Positions 27,848-37,046 are shown, numbered from the stretch's first letter. The stretch is 39,523 bases of DNA from Pseudomonadota bacterium (GCA_028344535.1 JAOMBK010000007.1:1-39523); one strand, 5' to 3'. The notes: generated from the sequence alone by a model not told the origin. Numbers and translations are program-made.

Positions 27848-27869
27848 ACTCTCAATATAGGAGAGTATC
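27845..27869. promoter_or_regulatory. perfect 9-bp inverted repeat, operator-like, at the thiolase start
   Basis: GATACTCTC (27845-27853) and GAGAGTATC (27861-27869) are exact reverse complements around AATATAG. The repeat overlaps the predicted -10 and start point and ends directly before the ATG. Because predicted transcription starts inside it, DNA binding by a dimeric regulator is more likely than an RNA hairpin. If transcription starts further upstream, the hairpin would bury the ribosome site. Confidence 0.65.
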
Positions 27870-29048
27870 ATGTCAAATAATGCGTATATAGTTTCAGCAG
27901 TTAGAACGGCTGGAGGAAAGAAAAACGGAAGTTTAAGTCAGTGGCACCCAGCCGATCTTGGTGCAAAAGTCCTAGATGAGCTTGTTCATCAGTCAGGCAT
28001 TGATCCAGCGTTAATTGACGACGTCATATTTGGATGTGTTGACCAAGTTGGAGCTCAATCAGGTAATGTTGCTAGAAATGCTATTCTTGCTTCAAGTTTG
28101 CCTGAATCTGTTCCTGGAACCTCAGTTGACCGACAGTGTGGTTCATCTCAACAAGCTATTCATTTTGCAATTCAGGCTGTTATGTCAGGTACTCAAGATG
28201 TCGTAATTGGAGGGGGAGTTGAGGTTATGTCTATGGTGCCGATAGGTGCAAGTATTAAAGATGGGTTTGAAGCTGGTCATGGCTTGCCATTCGATTCAGA
28301 CGGGATGAAAGAAAGATATCCCGGTATTTTCTTTTCTCAATTTACTGGTGCTGAGCTGATGGCTGAAAAATGGAATTTGTCTAGAGAAGATCTTGATAAG
28401 TTTGCTTTAAGCAGCCACGAAAAAGCTGCAGCAGCAGTTGAGGGTAAGTATTTTGATAGAGAGATTCTTCCTATTCAAGCCAAGAGTGCCGAAGGAAAAA
28501 CTGATATGGTTCTTAATGATGAGGGCATAAGATATGATGCAAGTCTTGAAGCTCTCTCAGGTTTGAATCCAGTTACTGAGGGTGGCGTCATTACCGCCGG
28601 TAATGCAAGTCAGATCACAGATGGAGCTGCTGCACTTATGATTTGTAATGATGAAGGCCTTAAAAAAGTAAAAGCTGATCCAAGAGCAAGGATTGTTGGC
28701 ATAAGTGTTGTTGGTGATGATCCAATAATGATGCTAGGAGGACCAATTCCTGCATCTCATAAAGTTTTAAAAGCTACCAATCTAAACATCAATGATATTG
28801 ATCTGTATGAGGTCAATGAGGCTTTTGCTCCTGTACCGTTATCTTGGGCTATTGAGTTAAAAGCAGATATGTCAAAATTAAATGTAAATGGAGGAGCAAT
28901 GGCCTTAGGCCATCCTTTAGGTGCGACTGGCGCTAAACTGATGACAACATTGCTGCATGAACTTGAAAGAACAAATGGAAGGTATGGTTTGCAAGCGATC
29001 TGTGAGGGTGGTGGAACTGCTAATGCAACAATAATTGAGAGAATCTAA
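27870..29048 (+). CDS. acetyl-CoA C-acyltransferase (thiolase)
   Basis: This 392-residue thiolase either cleaves 3-ketoacyl-CoA or condenses acyl-CoA. The nucleophile is C90 in DRQCGSSQQA, the His is H348 in ALGHPLGATG and the second Cys is C378 in CEGGGTANA; EVNEAFAP is also typical. No hydroxyacyl-CoA dehydrogenase or other beta-oxidation gene is adjacent, so degradative or biosynthetic use cannot be decided. The stop codon sits directly against that of the convergent proS with no bases between. A palindrome at its promoter suggests specific regulation. Confidence 0.93.
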   Translation: MSNNAYIVSAVRTAGGKKNGSLSQWHPADLGAKVLDELVHQSGIDPALIDDVIFGCVDQVGAQSGNVARNAILASSLPESVPGTSVDRQCGSSQQAIHFAIQAVMSGTQDVVIGGGVEVMSMVPIGASIKDGFEAGHGLPFDSDGMKERYPGIFFSQFTGAELMAEKWNLSREDLDKFALSSHEKAAAAVEGKYFDREILPIQAKSAEGKTDMVLNDEGIRYDASLEALSGLNPVTEGGVITAGNASQITDGAAALMICNDEGLKKVKADPRARIVGISVVGDDPIMMLGGPIPASHKVLKATNLNINDIDLYEVNEAFAPVPLSWAIELKADMSKLNVNGGAMALGHPLGATGAKLMTTLLHELERTNGRYGLQAICEGGGTANATIIERI

Positions 29049-30329
29049 TTAGCTAATTTTGTAGTGCTCAAAAATAGTTGTAATATCCTCAACTTTTCCA
29101 ATAGAGCTTTGACCATCTCTGTGTTTTAGCTCTACTTCATTATTTTGTAGATATTGCTTACCTATAATAATATTGACTGGAATACCAATTAATTCAGCAT
29201 CTTTGATTTTAGTTCCATAGCCGTCTTTTCTATCATCAAGCATCACCTCATATCCCATGGATGATAATTCGTTATATAAATCTGTTGCAGCTTTTGCTAT
29301 TTTTTCATCTTTATCAAAACCTATTGCAACAATGTTTACTTCAAATGGAGTCATAGCCTCTGGCCATATAATTCCTTTTTCATCATTATTTTGCTCTATT
29401 GCCGCTGCTACAAGTCTTGATACTCCTATCCCATAGCAACCCATAAAAAGGTTTTTTGTTTTACCTTCATGATTAAGAACACTTGCTTTCATAGCATCTG
29501 TGTAAACTTTTCCAAGTTGAAAAATATGACCAACTTCAATTCCTTTTTTAATCTGAATTATGCCTTTTCCATCAGGCGATGGTTTTCCTTGAAGAGATTC
29601 TATAGCGTCTCCCTCTTCTAATAAAAGTTCAGTATTGATAGCAAAATCCGAAGAGTCACTGACTGCAATAGTATCCTCACCATTTTCAGCTAAAACATGA
29701 AATTCTTCTGATGCATCCCCACCAATTGCTCCTGAATCTGCTTTTACGATTTTAAATTTTAAACCCAATCTATCTAGAATTTTTTTATAGGCCTCTTTCA
29801 TTAAAAGATATGACTCGTTCAATGACTCTTCATTTAGATTAAAGCTGTAGGAGTCCTTCATTAAAAATTCTCTTCCTCTCATCACACCATACCTAGGCCT
29901 TACCTCATCTCTAAATTTAGTTTGAATTTGATAAAGATTTAGAGGCAATTCCTTATAACTTTTAATATTATTTCTGATTAAGTCTGTTATGACTTCTTCA
30001 TGCGTGGGACCGAGGCAAAAATCTCTTTCATGTCTATCTTTTATTCGCAAAAGCTCAGGACCCATTTTGTCCCACCTTTGAGTTTCTTCCCATAGCTCTT
30101 TTGGTTGAACCATTGGCATAAGAATCTCTTGTGCTCCAGACGCATTCATTTCTTCTCGAACAATATTTTCGACCTTTCTCAATACTTTTAATCCAATGGG
30201 CAGCCATGTGTATATTCCCGATGTAACTCTTCGTATCATCCCGGATCTAAGCATCAGTTGATGGCTGATAACCTCAGCATCTTGAGGGATATCTTTTAAA
30301 GTAGGTAAAAAAATCTTAGACCAAAACAT
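29049..30329 (-). CDS. proS: prolyl-tRNA synthetase, short form without INS editing domain
   Basis: ProS (426 aa) charges tRNA-Pro. Class II motifs are visible: [20 protein letters not shown] near residue 30, [13 protein letters not shown], the motif 2 region [30 protein letters not shown] (read as [16 protein letters not shown] then [14 protein letters not shown]), and motif 3 CYGIGVSRL. An anticodon-binding domain follows ([20 protein letters not shown]). Typical gammaproteobacterial ProRS is about 570 aa with a roughly 180-residue INS editing insertion between motifs 2 and 3; here that stretch is short. This resembles the compact alphaproteobacterial type. Editing of Ala-tRNA-Pro would need a separate factor, none of which is in the window. 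Confidence 0.93.
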   Translation of the reverse strand: MFWSKIFLPTLKDIPQDAEVISHQLMLRSGMIRRVTSGIYTWLPIGLKVLRKVENIVREEMNASGAQEILMPMVQPKELWEETQRWDKMGPELLRIKDRHERDFCLGPTHEEVITDLIRNNIKSYKELPLNLYQIQTKFRDEVRPRYGVMRGREFLMKDSYSFNLNEESLNESYLLMKEAYKKILDRLGLKFKIVKADSGAIGGDASEEFHVLAENGEDTIAVSDSSDFAINTELLLEEGDAIESLQGKPSPDGKGIIQIKKGIEVGHIFQLGKVYTDAMKASVLNHEGKTKNLFMGCYGIGVSRLVAAAIEQNNDEKGIIWPEAMTPFEVNIVAIGFDKDEKIAKAATDLYNELSSMGYEVMLDDRKDGYGTKIKDAELIGIPVNIIIGKQYLQNNEVELKHRDGQSSIGKVEDITTIFEHYKIS

Positions 30330-30355
30330 TTTTATATTTGAATTTTCATTTAGTT

Positions 30356-30361
30356 TATAAT
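30356..30361 (+). promoter_or_regulatory. -10 candidate for fmdB-aspS
   Basis: TATAAT stands 22 bases before the fmdB ATG in the 54-bp gap between divergent proS and fmdB. No convincing -35 lies at 16-18 bp; TTGAAT at 30338 is too close. The gap must hold promoters for both directions, but the minus-strand one could not be picked out. Confidence 0.35.
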
Positions 30362-30383
30362 TCTATATTTTTTTTAGAGACTT

Positions 30384-30674
30384 ATGCCGATTTATGAATA
30401 TAAATGCTTGAAATGTGAGCATCAATTCGAAGTTATTCAGAGATTTTCAGATAATCCTGTTGAAACTTGCCCTGCATGCAATAGAAAAACAGTAAAAAAA
30501 TTAGTTTCTGCTCCTTCTTTTAGATTGAAGGGAGGGGGTTGGTATGAAACTGATTTTAAAACTGGCTCTAAAAAGAATATAGTAGACACTAAGGATGAAA
30601 AATCAAAACAGCCTAAAGAACAAACTAAAACTACTGATCAATCTAAAAACAAAAGTCCAGATAAAAAAACTTAA
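30384..30674 (+). CDS. FmdB-family zinc-ribbon protein
   Basis: This is a 96-residue protein of the FmdB putative regulatory family. The N-terminus [17 protein letters not shown] and CPAC give a four-cysteine zinc ribbon (CLKC and CPAC), followed by the typical [15 protein letters not shown] stretch. The C-terminal third is a Lys/Gln/Thr-rich low-complexity tail. The molecular function of the family in most bacteria is unknown. It precedes aspS by 17 bp, an arrangement also seen in pseudomonads. Confidence 0.88.
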   Translation: MPIYEYKCLKCEHQFEVIQRFSDNPVETCPACNRKTVKKLVSAPSFRLKGGGWYETDFKTGSKKNIVDTKDEKSKQPKEQTKTTDQSKNKSPDKKT

Positions 30675-30691
30675 ATAAGAGAGAGATAAAC

Positions 30692-32458
30692 ATGCGTTCA
30701 CATTATTGCGGAGATATTAATAGTTCAGACATTGGTAGCAATATTGAGATTTCTGGATGGGTTCATAAGCGAAGAGATCATGGCGGTGTAATTTTTTTAG
30801 ATATTCGTGATTTGCATGGAATTGTTCAAGTTGTTTTTAATCCAGATTTAAAAGAAATATTTGATACTGCAGATTCTTGTAGAAGTGAGTATGTCGTTAA
30901 TATTACAGGATTGGTTAGAAAGAGAATTGAGGGTGCCATCAATCCAAAAATGGCAACAGGAGAGATAGAAATTGAAGCAAACGGTTTAACGATTTTTAGT
31001 TCAGCTGTTACTCCCCAATTTCCACTAGATGATTATCAAGATGTGAATGAAGATGTAAGGCTGAAACATAGATTTTTAGATTTAAGACGCCCTGATGTTA
31101 ATCAGCGGCTGGTCAAGAGGTCACAGATCACTTCAAAGATTAGGTCTATCTTAGAAAATAATAATTTTCATGAAGTTGAAACTCCAATATTGACTAGAGC
31201 TACACCTGAAGGAGCAAGAGATTATTTAGTTCCAAGCAGAGTGCATCCCGGCGAGTTTTTTGCATTACCTCAATCTCCTCAGCTATTTAAACAATTGCTA
31301 ATGATTGGTGGACTGGATAAATACTATCAAATTGCTAAATGTTTTAGGGATGAAGATTTGCGGGCAGATAGACAGCCTGAATTTACTCAAGTTGATATTG
31401 AGGCTTCATTTGTTTCTACCGAAGAAATAATAGAACTTGGAGAGCACTTGATTACATCGCTACTCTCTGATTTTACAGATTATCAAAAAGCAGAAGTGCC
31501 TAGAATTACATATAAAGAATCCATTGAAAAATACGGATGCGATAAGCCTGATTTAAGAATTCCACTTGAGCTTAATGAAATTTCTGAGCTCGTAAAAGAT
31601 GAAGAATTTAAAGTATTTTCTGGTCCAGCAAATGATCACGCTTCACGAGTGGTGGCCCTCAAGGTTCCAGAAGCAGCATCCATGACAAGAAAAAAAATTG
31701 ATGAGTATACTGATTATGTTGGTAAGTTGGGTGCTAAAGGTCTTGCATATATTAAAGTTGTAGATCTTGATCAAGAAAATGGACTTCAATCACCAATACT
31801 GAAATTTTTTCAAAAAGAAACAATTGATTCAATTCTTGACTCTCTAAATGTGCAGAATAATGACATTATATTTTTCGGAGCTGGAAAGGCAGACACTGTA
31901 AACCTCTCCATGAGTTCATTAATAAAAAGATTGGGTGAAGATTTAAGTTTAATGAATTCTTCATGGGCGCCATGTTGGATAGTAGATTTTCCAATGTTTG
32001 AAAGAAATAAAGAAAATAACCTTACTTCTTTGCATCATCCATTTACTTTACCCGCTGTAACAATTGATGAATTAAGAAATGCTCCCGATAATTCTTTGGC
32101 CTGCGCATATGACTTTGTTTTAAATGGTTATGAGCTTGGGGGAGGTTCTTTAAGGGTGTATGAGCCTTCAATGCAAAAAGAGATATTTTCAATACTAGGC
32201 ATTTCTTCTGATGAAGCTAAAGAAAAATTTGGTTTCCTTCTATCAGCATTATCATCTGGATGTCCGCCTCACGGAGGCATTGCATTTGGTTTAGATAGAA
32301 TTGTTATGTTGCTATCTGATACAACTAATATCCGTGATGTTATTGCTTTTCCTAAAACCCAAAGCGCATCTTGTTTACTTACTAATGCTCCAGGCATGGT
32401 CTCTGATGATCAGCTTGATGAGTTGAACGTCAAGTCCACTTTTGAACCGGAGCAATAG
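30692..32458 (+). CDS. aspS: aspartyl-tRNA synthetase
   Basis: AspRS (588 aa) is a bacterial-type class II enzyme. The N-terminal OB-fold contacts the anticodon ([19 protein letters not shown]). The catalytic domain has motif 2 around [23 protein letters not shown] (read as [14 protein letters not shown] then ADRQPEFTQ), a bacterial GAD insertion in the middle, LGGGSLR and motif 3 [14 protein letters not shown] good ribosome site (GAGAGAG) precedes the ATG. The stop is directly followed by the yebC ATG. Nothing in the window tells whether it is discriminating or charges tRNA-Asn too. Confidence 0.97.
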   Translation: MRSHYCGDINSSDIGSNIEISGWVHKRRDHGGVIFLDIRDLHGIVQVVFNPDLKEIFDTADSCRSEYVVNITGLVRKRIEGAINPKMATGEIEIEANGLTIFSSAVTPQFPLDDYQDVNEDVRLKHRFLDLRRPDVNQRLVKRSQITSKIRSILENNNFHEVETPILTRATPEGARDYLVPSRVHPGEFFALPQSPQLFKQLLMIGGLDKYYQIAKCFRDEDLRADRQPEFTQVDIEASFVSTEEIIELGEHLITSLLSDFTDYQKAEVPRITYKESIEKYGCDKPDLRIPLELNEISELVKDEEFKVFSGPANDHASRVVALKVPEAASMTRKKIDEYTDYVGKLGAKGLAYIKVVDLDQENGLQSPILKFFQKETIDSILDSLNVQNNDIIFFGAGKADTVNLSMSSLIKRLGEDLSLMNSSWAPCWIVDFPMFERNKENNLTSLHHPFTLPAVTIDELRNAPDNSLACAYDFVLNGYELGGGSLRVYEPSMQKEIFSILGISSDEAKEKFGFLLSALSSGCPPHGGIAFGLDRIVMLLSDTTNIRDVIAFPKTQSASCLLTNAPGMVSDDQLDELNVKSTFEPEQ

Positions 32459-33196
32459 ATGGCTGGACATTCCAAATGGGCGAACATTAAACATCGAAAA
32501 GCAAGGCAGGATGCATCTCGAGGAAAAGTCTGGACCAAGGTTATCAGGGAGATTACAGTTGCAGCAAAAGGGGGTCCAGATCCAAGTGATAATCCCAGAC
32601 TTCGACTAGCTTTGGATAAAGCAAATGCTGCAAATATGCCCAAAGATACAATCAAGCGAGCAATCCAAAAGGGTTCTGGAACAGGCGAAATGGGTGTCAT
32701 TGAAGAACTAACTTTCGAAGGCTATGGTCCTAATGGTGTTGCAATTTTAGTTGAAACGATGACGGATAATAGAAATAGAACAGTAGCAGATGTCCGCCAT
32801 GCTTTTTCAAAATTTGGTGGCAACATGGGTACCGACGGCTCAGTTGCATACCTTTTTAATAAGCTAGGAATAGTTCAAGTCGATCTAACTAACGATGAAG
32901 ATCAGATCATGGAGATTGCATTAGATGCTGGAGCAGATGATTTTACTGTGACAGAAGATTATTTTGAAATCATTTCCACCCCAGCAAATCTATCTGCTGT
33001 TACCGAGGCTTTTAAGAAGAACAATATTGAAACACTGTTAGCCGAAAATACAATGAGAGCTGATACATTAGTTAATCTAGACCAAGAAGCATCTGAGAAA
33101 GTTCTTAAAATTATGAATTTCATGGATGATCTTGACGATGTTCAAGAGGTTCATACAAACGCTGAATTTCCTGAAGATTTTACTGAAGAGGTCTAA
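32459..33196 (+). CDS. yebC: YebC/PmpR-family protein
   Basis: This 245-residue YebC-family protein starts with the diagnostic MAGHSKWANIKHRKARQD and carries GYGPNGVAILVE, TDNRNRTVADVRHAFSK and GSVAYLFNKLG. Family members have been described as DNA-binding regulators and, more recently, as helpers for translation through difficult peptide stretches. It abuts aspS with no gap. In most gammaproteobacteria ruvC, ruvA and ruvB come next; here the next gene is a nuclease candidate. Confidence 0.96.
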   Translation: MAGHSKWANIKHRKARQDASRGKVWTKVIREITVAAKGGPDPSDNPRLRLALDKANAANMPKDTIKRAIQKGSGTGEMGVIEELTFEGYGPNGVAILVETMTDNRNRTVADVRHAFSKFGGNMGTDGSVAYLFNKLGIVQVDLTNDEDQIMEIALDAGADDFTVTEDYFEIISTPANLSAVTEAFKKNNIETLLAENTMRADTLVNLDQEASEKVLKIMNFMDDLDDVQEVHTNAEFPEDFTEEV

Positions 33197-33198
33197 TT

Positions 33199-33621
33199 GT
33201 GGCAATTAATTCAAGAACTAAAGGAGCTAATTTTGAAAGAGAAATTGGCAATCTTCTTGTTGAGCAGCTAGGGTTAAGTCAACCCGTTAAAAGAATTCTT
33301 GAACAAACACGAACAAAAGAATTGCCTGATTTAAAACTAGGCAGATGGTGCTTAGAATGCAAAAGATATGGGGATGGATCTGAACCATCCTCAGATTGGT
33401 GGGATCAAGTTTTGGCAGCCACAGGAGAAGGGGAGTTTCCAGCTTTAATTTATAAGTTTAATCGCCGACCAATTAAAGTCAGGATACTTGCTGGAACTTT
33501 AATTCCAGAGTTAGATTTTTCCCCTATGACAATTGATTTAATGTGGGAAGATTTTATAGAAATTCTTAGGTACCTCTTTCAGGTAGATATTGAGCAACAT
33601 GAATCCTCATTTCAGGTCTAA
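33199..33621 (+). CDS. PD-(D/E)XK nuclease candidate, Holliday-junction-resolvase-like
   Basis: This 140-residue protein opens SRTKGANFEREIGNLLVEQL and has a spaced nuclease core: E13, then P43-D44, then E53-C-K55 (LPDLKLGRWCLECKR). That order fits PD-(D/E)XK endonucleases, and the N-terminal KGxxFERE helix resembles small phage and archaeal-type resolvases. The start is GTG at 33199 with GAAGAGG just upstream. It occupies exactly the slot between yebC and ybgC where ruvCAB usually lies. The fold call is moderately sure; a role in resolving junctions is inference from position, and a different structure-specific or modified-DNA nuclease is possible. Confidence 0.65.
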   Translation: MAINSRTKGANFEREIGNLLVEQLGLSQPVKRILEQTRTKELPDLKLGRWCLECKRYGDGSEPSSDWWDQVLAATGEGEFPALIYKFNRRPIKVRILAGTLIPELDFSPMTIDLMWEDFIEILRYLFQVDIEQHESSFQV

Positions 33622-34015
33622 AGATTTCCATTGCAGAATTTATGTGGAAGATACTGATTTTCAGGGTGTTGTGTACCATGCAAATTATCTCAAATACTTA
33701 GAAAGAGCTCGCTCTCAGTTTTTGATTGAAAATAACTTATCTCAAACAGACGCAATGACAAAAGGGAATGAATCTTATGTTGTTAAATCAATCAATCTTT
33801 CCTATTACCATCCGGCAATATTAGAAGATGAGTTGACCATAAAAACAGAAATAGAGTTGGTTACCAAAGCTAGAACTATATTTTTTCAATCTGTTTTGAA
33901 TTCAAAAAATGATACACTCATTTGCAAGGGCGAAGTGGAAGTTTGTTTTATTAACAATGACTCAGGCAAACCCAAAGCTTTCCCTTTGGGTTTATTAAAT
34001 TTATTTAAGAGCTAA
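33599..34015 (+). CDS. ybgC: YbgC-family acyl-CoA thioesterase
   Basis: This hotdog-fold thioesterase (138 aa from ATG 33599) has the signature YVEDTDFQGVVYHANYLKYLERARS, read as YVEDTDFQGVVYHANY and LKYLERARS, with the catalytic Asp in EDTD and GVVYHANY typical of the 4-hydroxybenzoyl-CoA thioesterase family. A TTG start three codons earlier is possible. YbgC is thought to act on acyl-CoA in phospholipid metabolism. It heads the tol operon, overlapping the upstream nuclease gene by 23 bp and lying one base from tolQ. Confidence 0.93.
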   Translation: MNPHFRSKDFHCRIYVEDTDFQGVVYHANYLKYLERARSQFLIENNLSQTDAMTKGNESYVVKSINLSYYHPAILEDELTIKTEIELVTKARTIFFQSVLNSKNDTLICKGEVEVCFINNDSGKPKAFPLGLLNLFKS

Positions 34016-34016
34016 T

Positions 34017-34697
34017 ATGAGTGACTTTTCAGTTATAGATTTATTTCTCCAGGCAAGCCTGATTGTTCAATTGGTAATGATTTTATTGTTAATGGTTTCA
34101 ATCATTTCATGGATCGTTATTTTTGAAAGACATTTTAATTTAAGCAGAATCAAACAAGCTAACAAAGAATTTGAAAAAGAATTTTGGTCTGGAAAAGATC
34201 TTAATGAGTTATATGAAGGTATTGATAAAATTTCTAATGATGAATTGATAGGCTCTTTGCGAGTTTTTAAACATGGATTTGGGGAATTTTTAAGGCTTAG
34301 CGAAGGTCAGCAAATTACAATTGAAGACCTGGAAAGTGTTAATAGAGCGATAAGAGTATCTCTAGCAAGAGAAGAAGAGTCGTTAATGCACCATCTTCCT
34401 TTTTTAGCTAATGTTGGATCGGTGAGCCCTTATGTTGGACTATTTGGAACAGTTTGGGGAATTATCAATTCATTTCAAGGTCTTTCTGATGCGACTCAAG
34501 CAACCATCAATGCTGTTGCCCCTGGAATATCAGAAGCTTTAGTTGCAACAGCTCTAGGTCTTTTTGCTGCTATACCAGCCGTAGTTGCATACAATAGATT
34601 TGCATCTGATTCTGATACCCAATTGCAACAATCGTCAGTATTTGGTGAAGAGTTGGCTAGTATTCTTTACAGACAAACGGTTAAAGCAAAGCTTTGA
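34017..34697 (+). CDS. tolQ: Tol-Pal motor protein TolQ
   Basis: TolQ (226 aa) is a three-helix inner-membrane stator subunit homologous to ExbB and MotA. It forms a proton channel with TolR that energises TolA for outer-membrane constriction at division. A first helix lies at about residues 12-38. The long cytoplasmic loop is followed by paired helices with FLANVGSVSPYVGLFGTVWGI (here read as FLANVGSVSPYV and GLFGTVWGI) and ISEALVATALGLFAAIPAVVAYN, both typical. It overlaps tolR by 4 bp. Confidence 0.96.
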   Translation: MSDFSVIDLFLQASLIVQLVMILLLMVSIISWIVIFERHFNLSRIKQANKEFEKEFWSGKDLNELYEGIDKISNDELIGSLRVFKHGFGEFLRLSEGQQITIEDLESVNRAIRVSLAREEESLMHHLPFLANVGSVSPYVGLFGTVWGIINSFQGLSDATQATINAVAPGISEALVATALGLFAAIPAVVAYNRFASDSDTQLQQSSVFGEELASILYRQTVKAKL

Positions 34698-35116
34698 TAT
34701 ATCGAATTGGTAAAAGGAAAAAGTTAAACGCTGACATTAATGTTGTTCCATACATTGATGTGATGCTAGTCCTTCTAATTATTTTTATGGTTCTTTCACC
34801 TCTGCTTATTCAAGGAATTGAAGTAAATCTTCCTAAAACTGATACTACTAAAATGTCAATTTCAAGTGAGCCGCTAGTCATTTCAATTGATAGCCAAGGC
34901 GAGTATTTTATTAATTTAGGAGAGGAGCAATTACCCATATCTTTAGTTGAGTTAAAAAATAAGGCTAAAATCATCTATCAAGCAAACCCAGATATCGAAA
35001 TTGTTTTTAAAAGTGATGCTAAAGTACCTTTTGATTATGTGGCCAAAGGCATGGCAAGCATCCAAAGTTTAGGAATTCAAAAGATAGGAATTATTACTTC
35101 AGGCTATGATAGCTAA
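34694..35116 (+). CDS. tolR: Tol-Pal motor protein TolR
   Basis: TolR (140 aa) is the ExbD-like partner of TolQ. The start is TTG at 34694 overlapping the tolQ stop; no ATG precedes the conserved segment ADINVVPYIDVMLVLLIIFM, so TTG is well supported. The transmembrane aspartate D23 in YIDVMLVLL is the proton-carrying residue of the family. A periplasmic domain follows, with VKF-type residues as IVFKSDAKVPFDYV. Length equals E. coli TolR. Confidence 0.95.
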   Translation: MIYRIGKRKKLNADINVVPYIDVMLVLLIIFMVLSPLLIQGIEVNLPKTDTTKMSISSEPLVISIDSQGEYFINLGEEQLPISLVELKNKAKIIYQANPDIEIVFKSDAKVPFDYVAKGMASIQSLGIQKIGIITSGYDS

Positions 35117-35741
35117 TCATAGATATTTACAAGCATCGTTGTTTTCTTTTTGTATTCATGCTGCTCTTTTTTTGTACATATATGGAACCTTTGACTCTAA
35201 TACTTCTCAGAAACTCTTGATATCACAGCCTCTTCAAATAGAACTGAGGTTTGATTTGCCATCTCCTGATATAAAACAACAAACTCCAACTGCCCCTAAG
35301 GCAATAGCAGCTCCAGTAGAGCAAACCTCTCAAAATATTGTCTATTCTAAAGCCACTGATGTAATTCAAACCAAACAAAATAATGCGTTGATCGAATCCA
35401 GTATAGCTAACCTTTTATCGGAAGAAAGCGAGATTGAGGCGGATAGAGAGAATCAAGAAATCTCAATGTATGCTCAAAAAATTATCACCACCATAGAAAA
35501 TGCTTGGATGAAACCTAAAAATATTCCCAAGGATTTAGTTGCAAATTTAAGGCTTAAAATTCGTTCTTCAGGTAGAATTGCAGGCGCAGAGCTTATTAAA
35601 AGCAGCGGCAATATTCGCTTTGATAATTCAGCCCTTCAAGCTGTAAGAAGAGTAGAAACTTTTAGTTTTTTTAATTCAATTCCAAAAAATTTATATGATA
35701 GGGAGTTTCAAATAATTGCAATAAGCTTCAACCCATCATGA
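35106..35741 (+). CDS. tolA: TolA, short form
   Basis: TolA links the TolQR motor to Pal across the periplasm. This copy is 211 aa, about half of E. coli TolA (421 aa). One N-terminal transmembrane helix (about residues 10-27) is followed by a short Pro/Thr/Gln-rich region, a brief helical part around residues 100-125, and a C-terminal TonB/TolA domain (YAQKIITTIENAWMKP, then LRLKIRSSGRIAGAELIKSSG and FDNSALQAVRRVE). The long Ala/Lys/Glu helical domain II is largely absent. It overlaps tolR by 11 bp and tolB by 4 bp. Confidence 0.88.
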   Translation: MIANHRYLQASLFSFCIHAALFLYIYGTFDSNTSQKLLISQPLQIELRFDLPSPDIKQQTPTAPKAIAAPVEQTSQNIVYSKATDVIQTKQNNALIESSIANLLSEESEIEADRENQEISMYAQKIITTIENAWMKPKNIPKDLVANLRLKIRSSGRIAGAELIKSSGNIRFDNSALQAVRRVETFSFFNSIPKNLYDREFQIIAISFNPS

Positions 35742-37024
35742 AAAAAAATTTAGTATTAGTTGCCTTATTGCTTGTTCCAGTCATGGGTTACGGAGAGCTT
35801 TTTTTAGAAATCACAAAGGGCTCTGAAGATCCATACAAAGTAGCAATGATTCCATTTGAAGGTAATAGCAAGGTTTCAAAGCAAGTTAACAATATTATGC
35901 GAAATGACTTAATTCGCACAGGGGAATTTTCAATTCTTGATGAAGAATTATTATTACCCGTAAAAATGATTGATGATGAGTTAGTTTTTAGCGATTGGAA
36001 ATTACTTGGAATGGATTATTTGGTTACTGGAAAAATTGTAAATGAAAATAACTCCTTGGACATTAATTATGAAATCTATGATATTCACAAAAAGAGAAAA
36101 GTACGAAGTTCAAAAGTGTTTGGTATTCCGAACCAAATTAGACAGCTTGCTCATTACACAAGCGATGGAATCTATGAATCAATAACAGGAATTAAAGGCA
36201 TTGCCGCAACTAGGTTGCTATATGTAAATGAAATAAAAGATTCTCAACTAATCTCTAGGTATAAACTAATGTTAGCTGATTCGGACGGAGCAAATGAAAA
36301 GATTCTATTATCAAGCTCTGAACCAATCATATCTCCCTCATGGTCATCAGATGGAAAAAGAGTTGCATATGTATCATTTGAAACAGGAATCGCAAAAGTT
36401 TTTATACAAGAGATAGCCTCTGGGAAAAGAGAGGCTGTGCTCTCAAAAGATACCCAGATTAGTTCTCCCTCATGGTCGCCTGATGGAAAGTATCTTTCTT
36501 TAACTCTTTACCAAGATGGAAATGCAGAAATTTATATTTTAAGGTTGCGCGACCGGACCTTAACGAGAATGACCAATCAATTTGCAATTGATACAGAGTC
36601 TTCGTGGTCACCCAGGGGCAATAAAATTTTATTCACAAGCGGTCGCTCTGGCTCTCCTCAAATTTATGAGTTAGATCTAAGAAAGTTAAATCCAAAAGCT
36701 AAGCGTATTTCATTTGAGGGCACATATAATGCAAAAGCTTCGTATCTCCCAAAGGAAGAAGGGATTATTTTTGTTCATAGATCTAATGACGGTCTATTTC
36801 ATATCGCTCTTAAGTACAAAAAAGAAAATTTTATAAGAGTTTTAACCGAAGCAAAGATGGATGAGTCGCCTAGTGTTGCTCCTAACGGTAATATGGTAAT
36901 CTATGGTATTAGAGAAGAAAATCTGAGTATGCTTGCTGGATTTAGTCTGAGCGGGGCAAAGTTTAAATTACCTGCGTCAAATGGCGAAGTCAGGGAGCCT
37001 GCCTGGTCAAATTTTTTAAGATAA
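35738..37024 (+). CDS. tolB: Tol-Pal periplasmic beta-propeller TolB
   Basis: TolB (428 aa) is a periplasmic protein that binds Pal and TolA. A signal peptide (MKKNLVLVALLLVPVMGYG) precedes an N-terminal alpha/beta domain, then a six-bladed propeller with WD40-like repeats such as SPSWSSDGKRVAYVS, SPSWSPDGKYLSLTL and SSWSPRGNKILFTSGRSG. Length and repeat number match the family. The order tolA-tolB-pal is conserved; a 4-bp overlap with tolA and a 22-bp gap before pal are seen. Confidence 0.97.
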   Translation: MKKNLVLVALLLVPVMGYGELFLEITKGSEDPYKVAMIPFEGNSKVSKQVNNIMRNDLIRTGEFSILDEELLLPVKMIDDELVFSDWKLLGMDYLVTGKIVNENNSLDINYEIYDIHKKRKVRSSKVFGIPNQIRQLAHYTSDGIYESITGIKGIAATRLLYVNEIKDSQLISRYKLMLADSDGANEKILLSSSEPIISPSWSSDGKRVAYVSFETGIAKVFIQEIASGKREAVLSKDTQISSPSWSPDGKYLSLTLYQDGNAEIYILRLRDRTLTRMTNQFAIDTESSWSPRGNKILFTSGRSGSPQIYELDLRKLNPKAKRISFEGTYNAKASYLPKEEGIIFVHRSNDGLFHIALKYKKENFIRVLTEAKMDESPSVAPNGNMVIYGIREENLSMLAGFSLSGAKFKLPASNGEVREPAWSNFLR

Positions 37025-37046
37025 TATTTACAATGGAACAATTATT

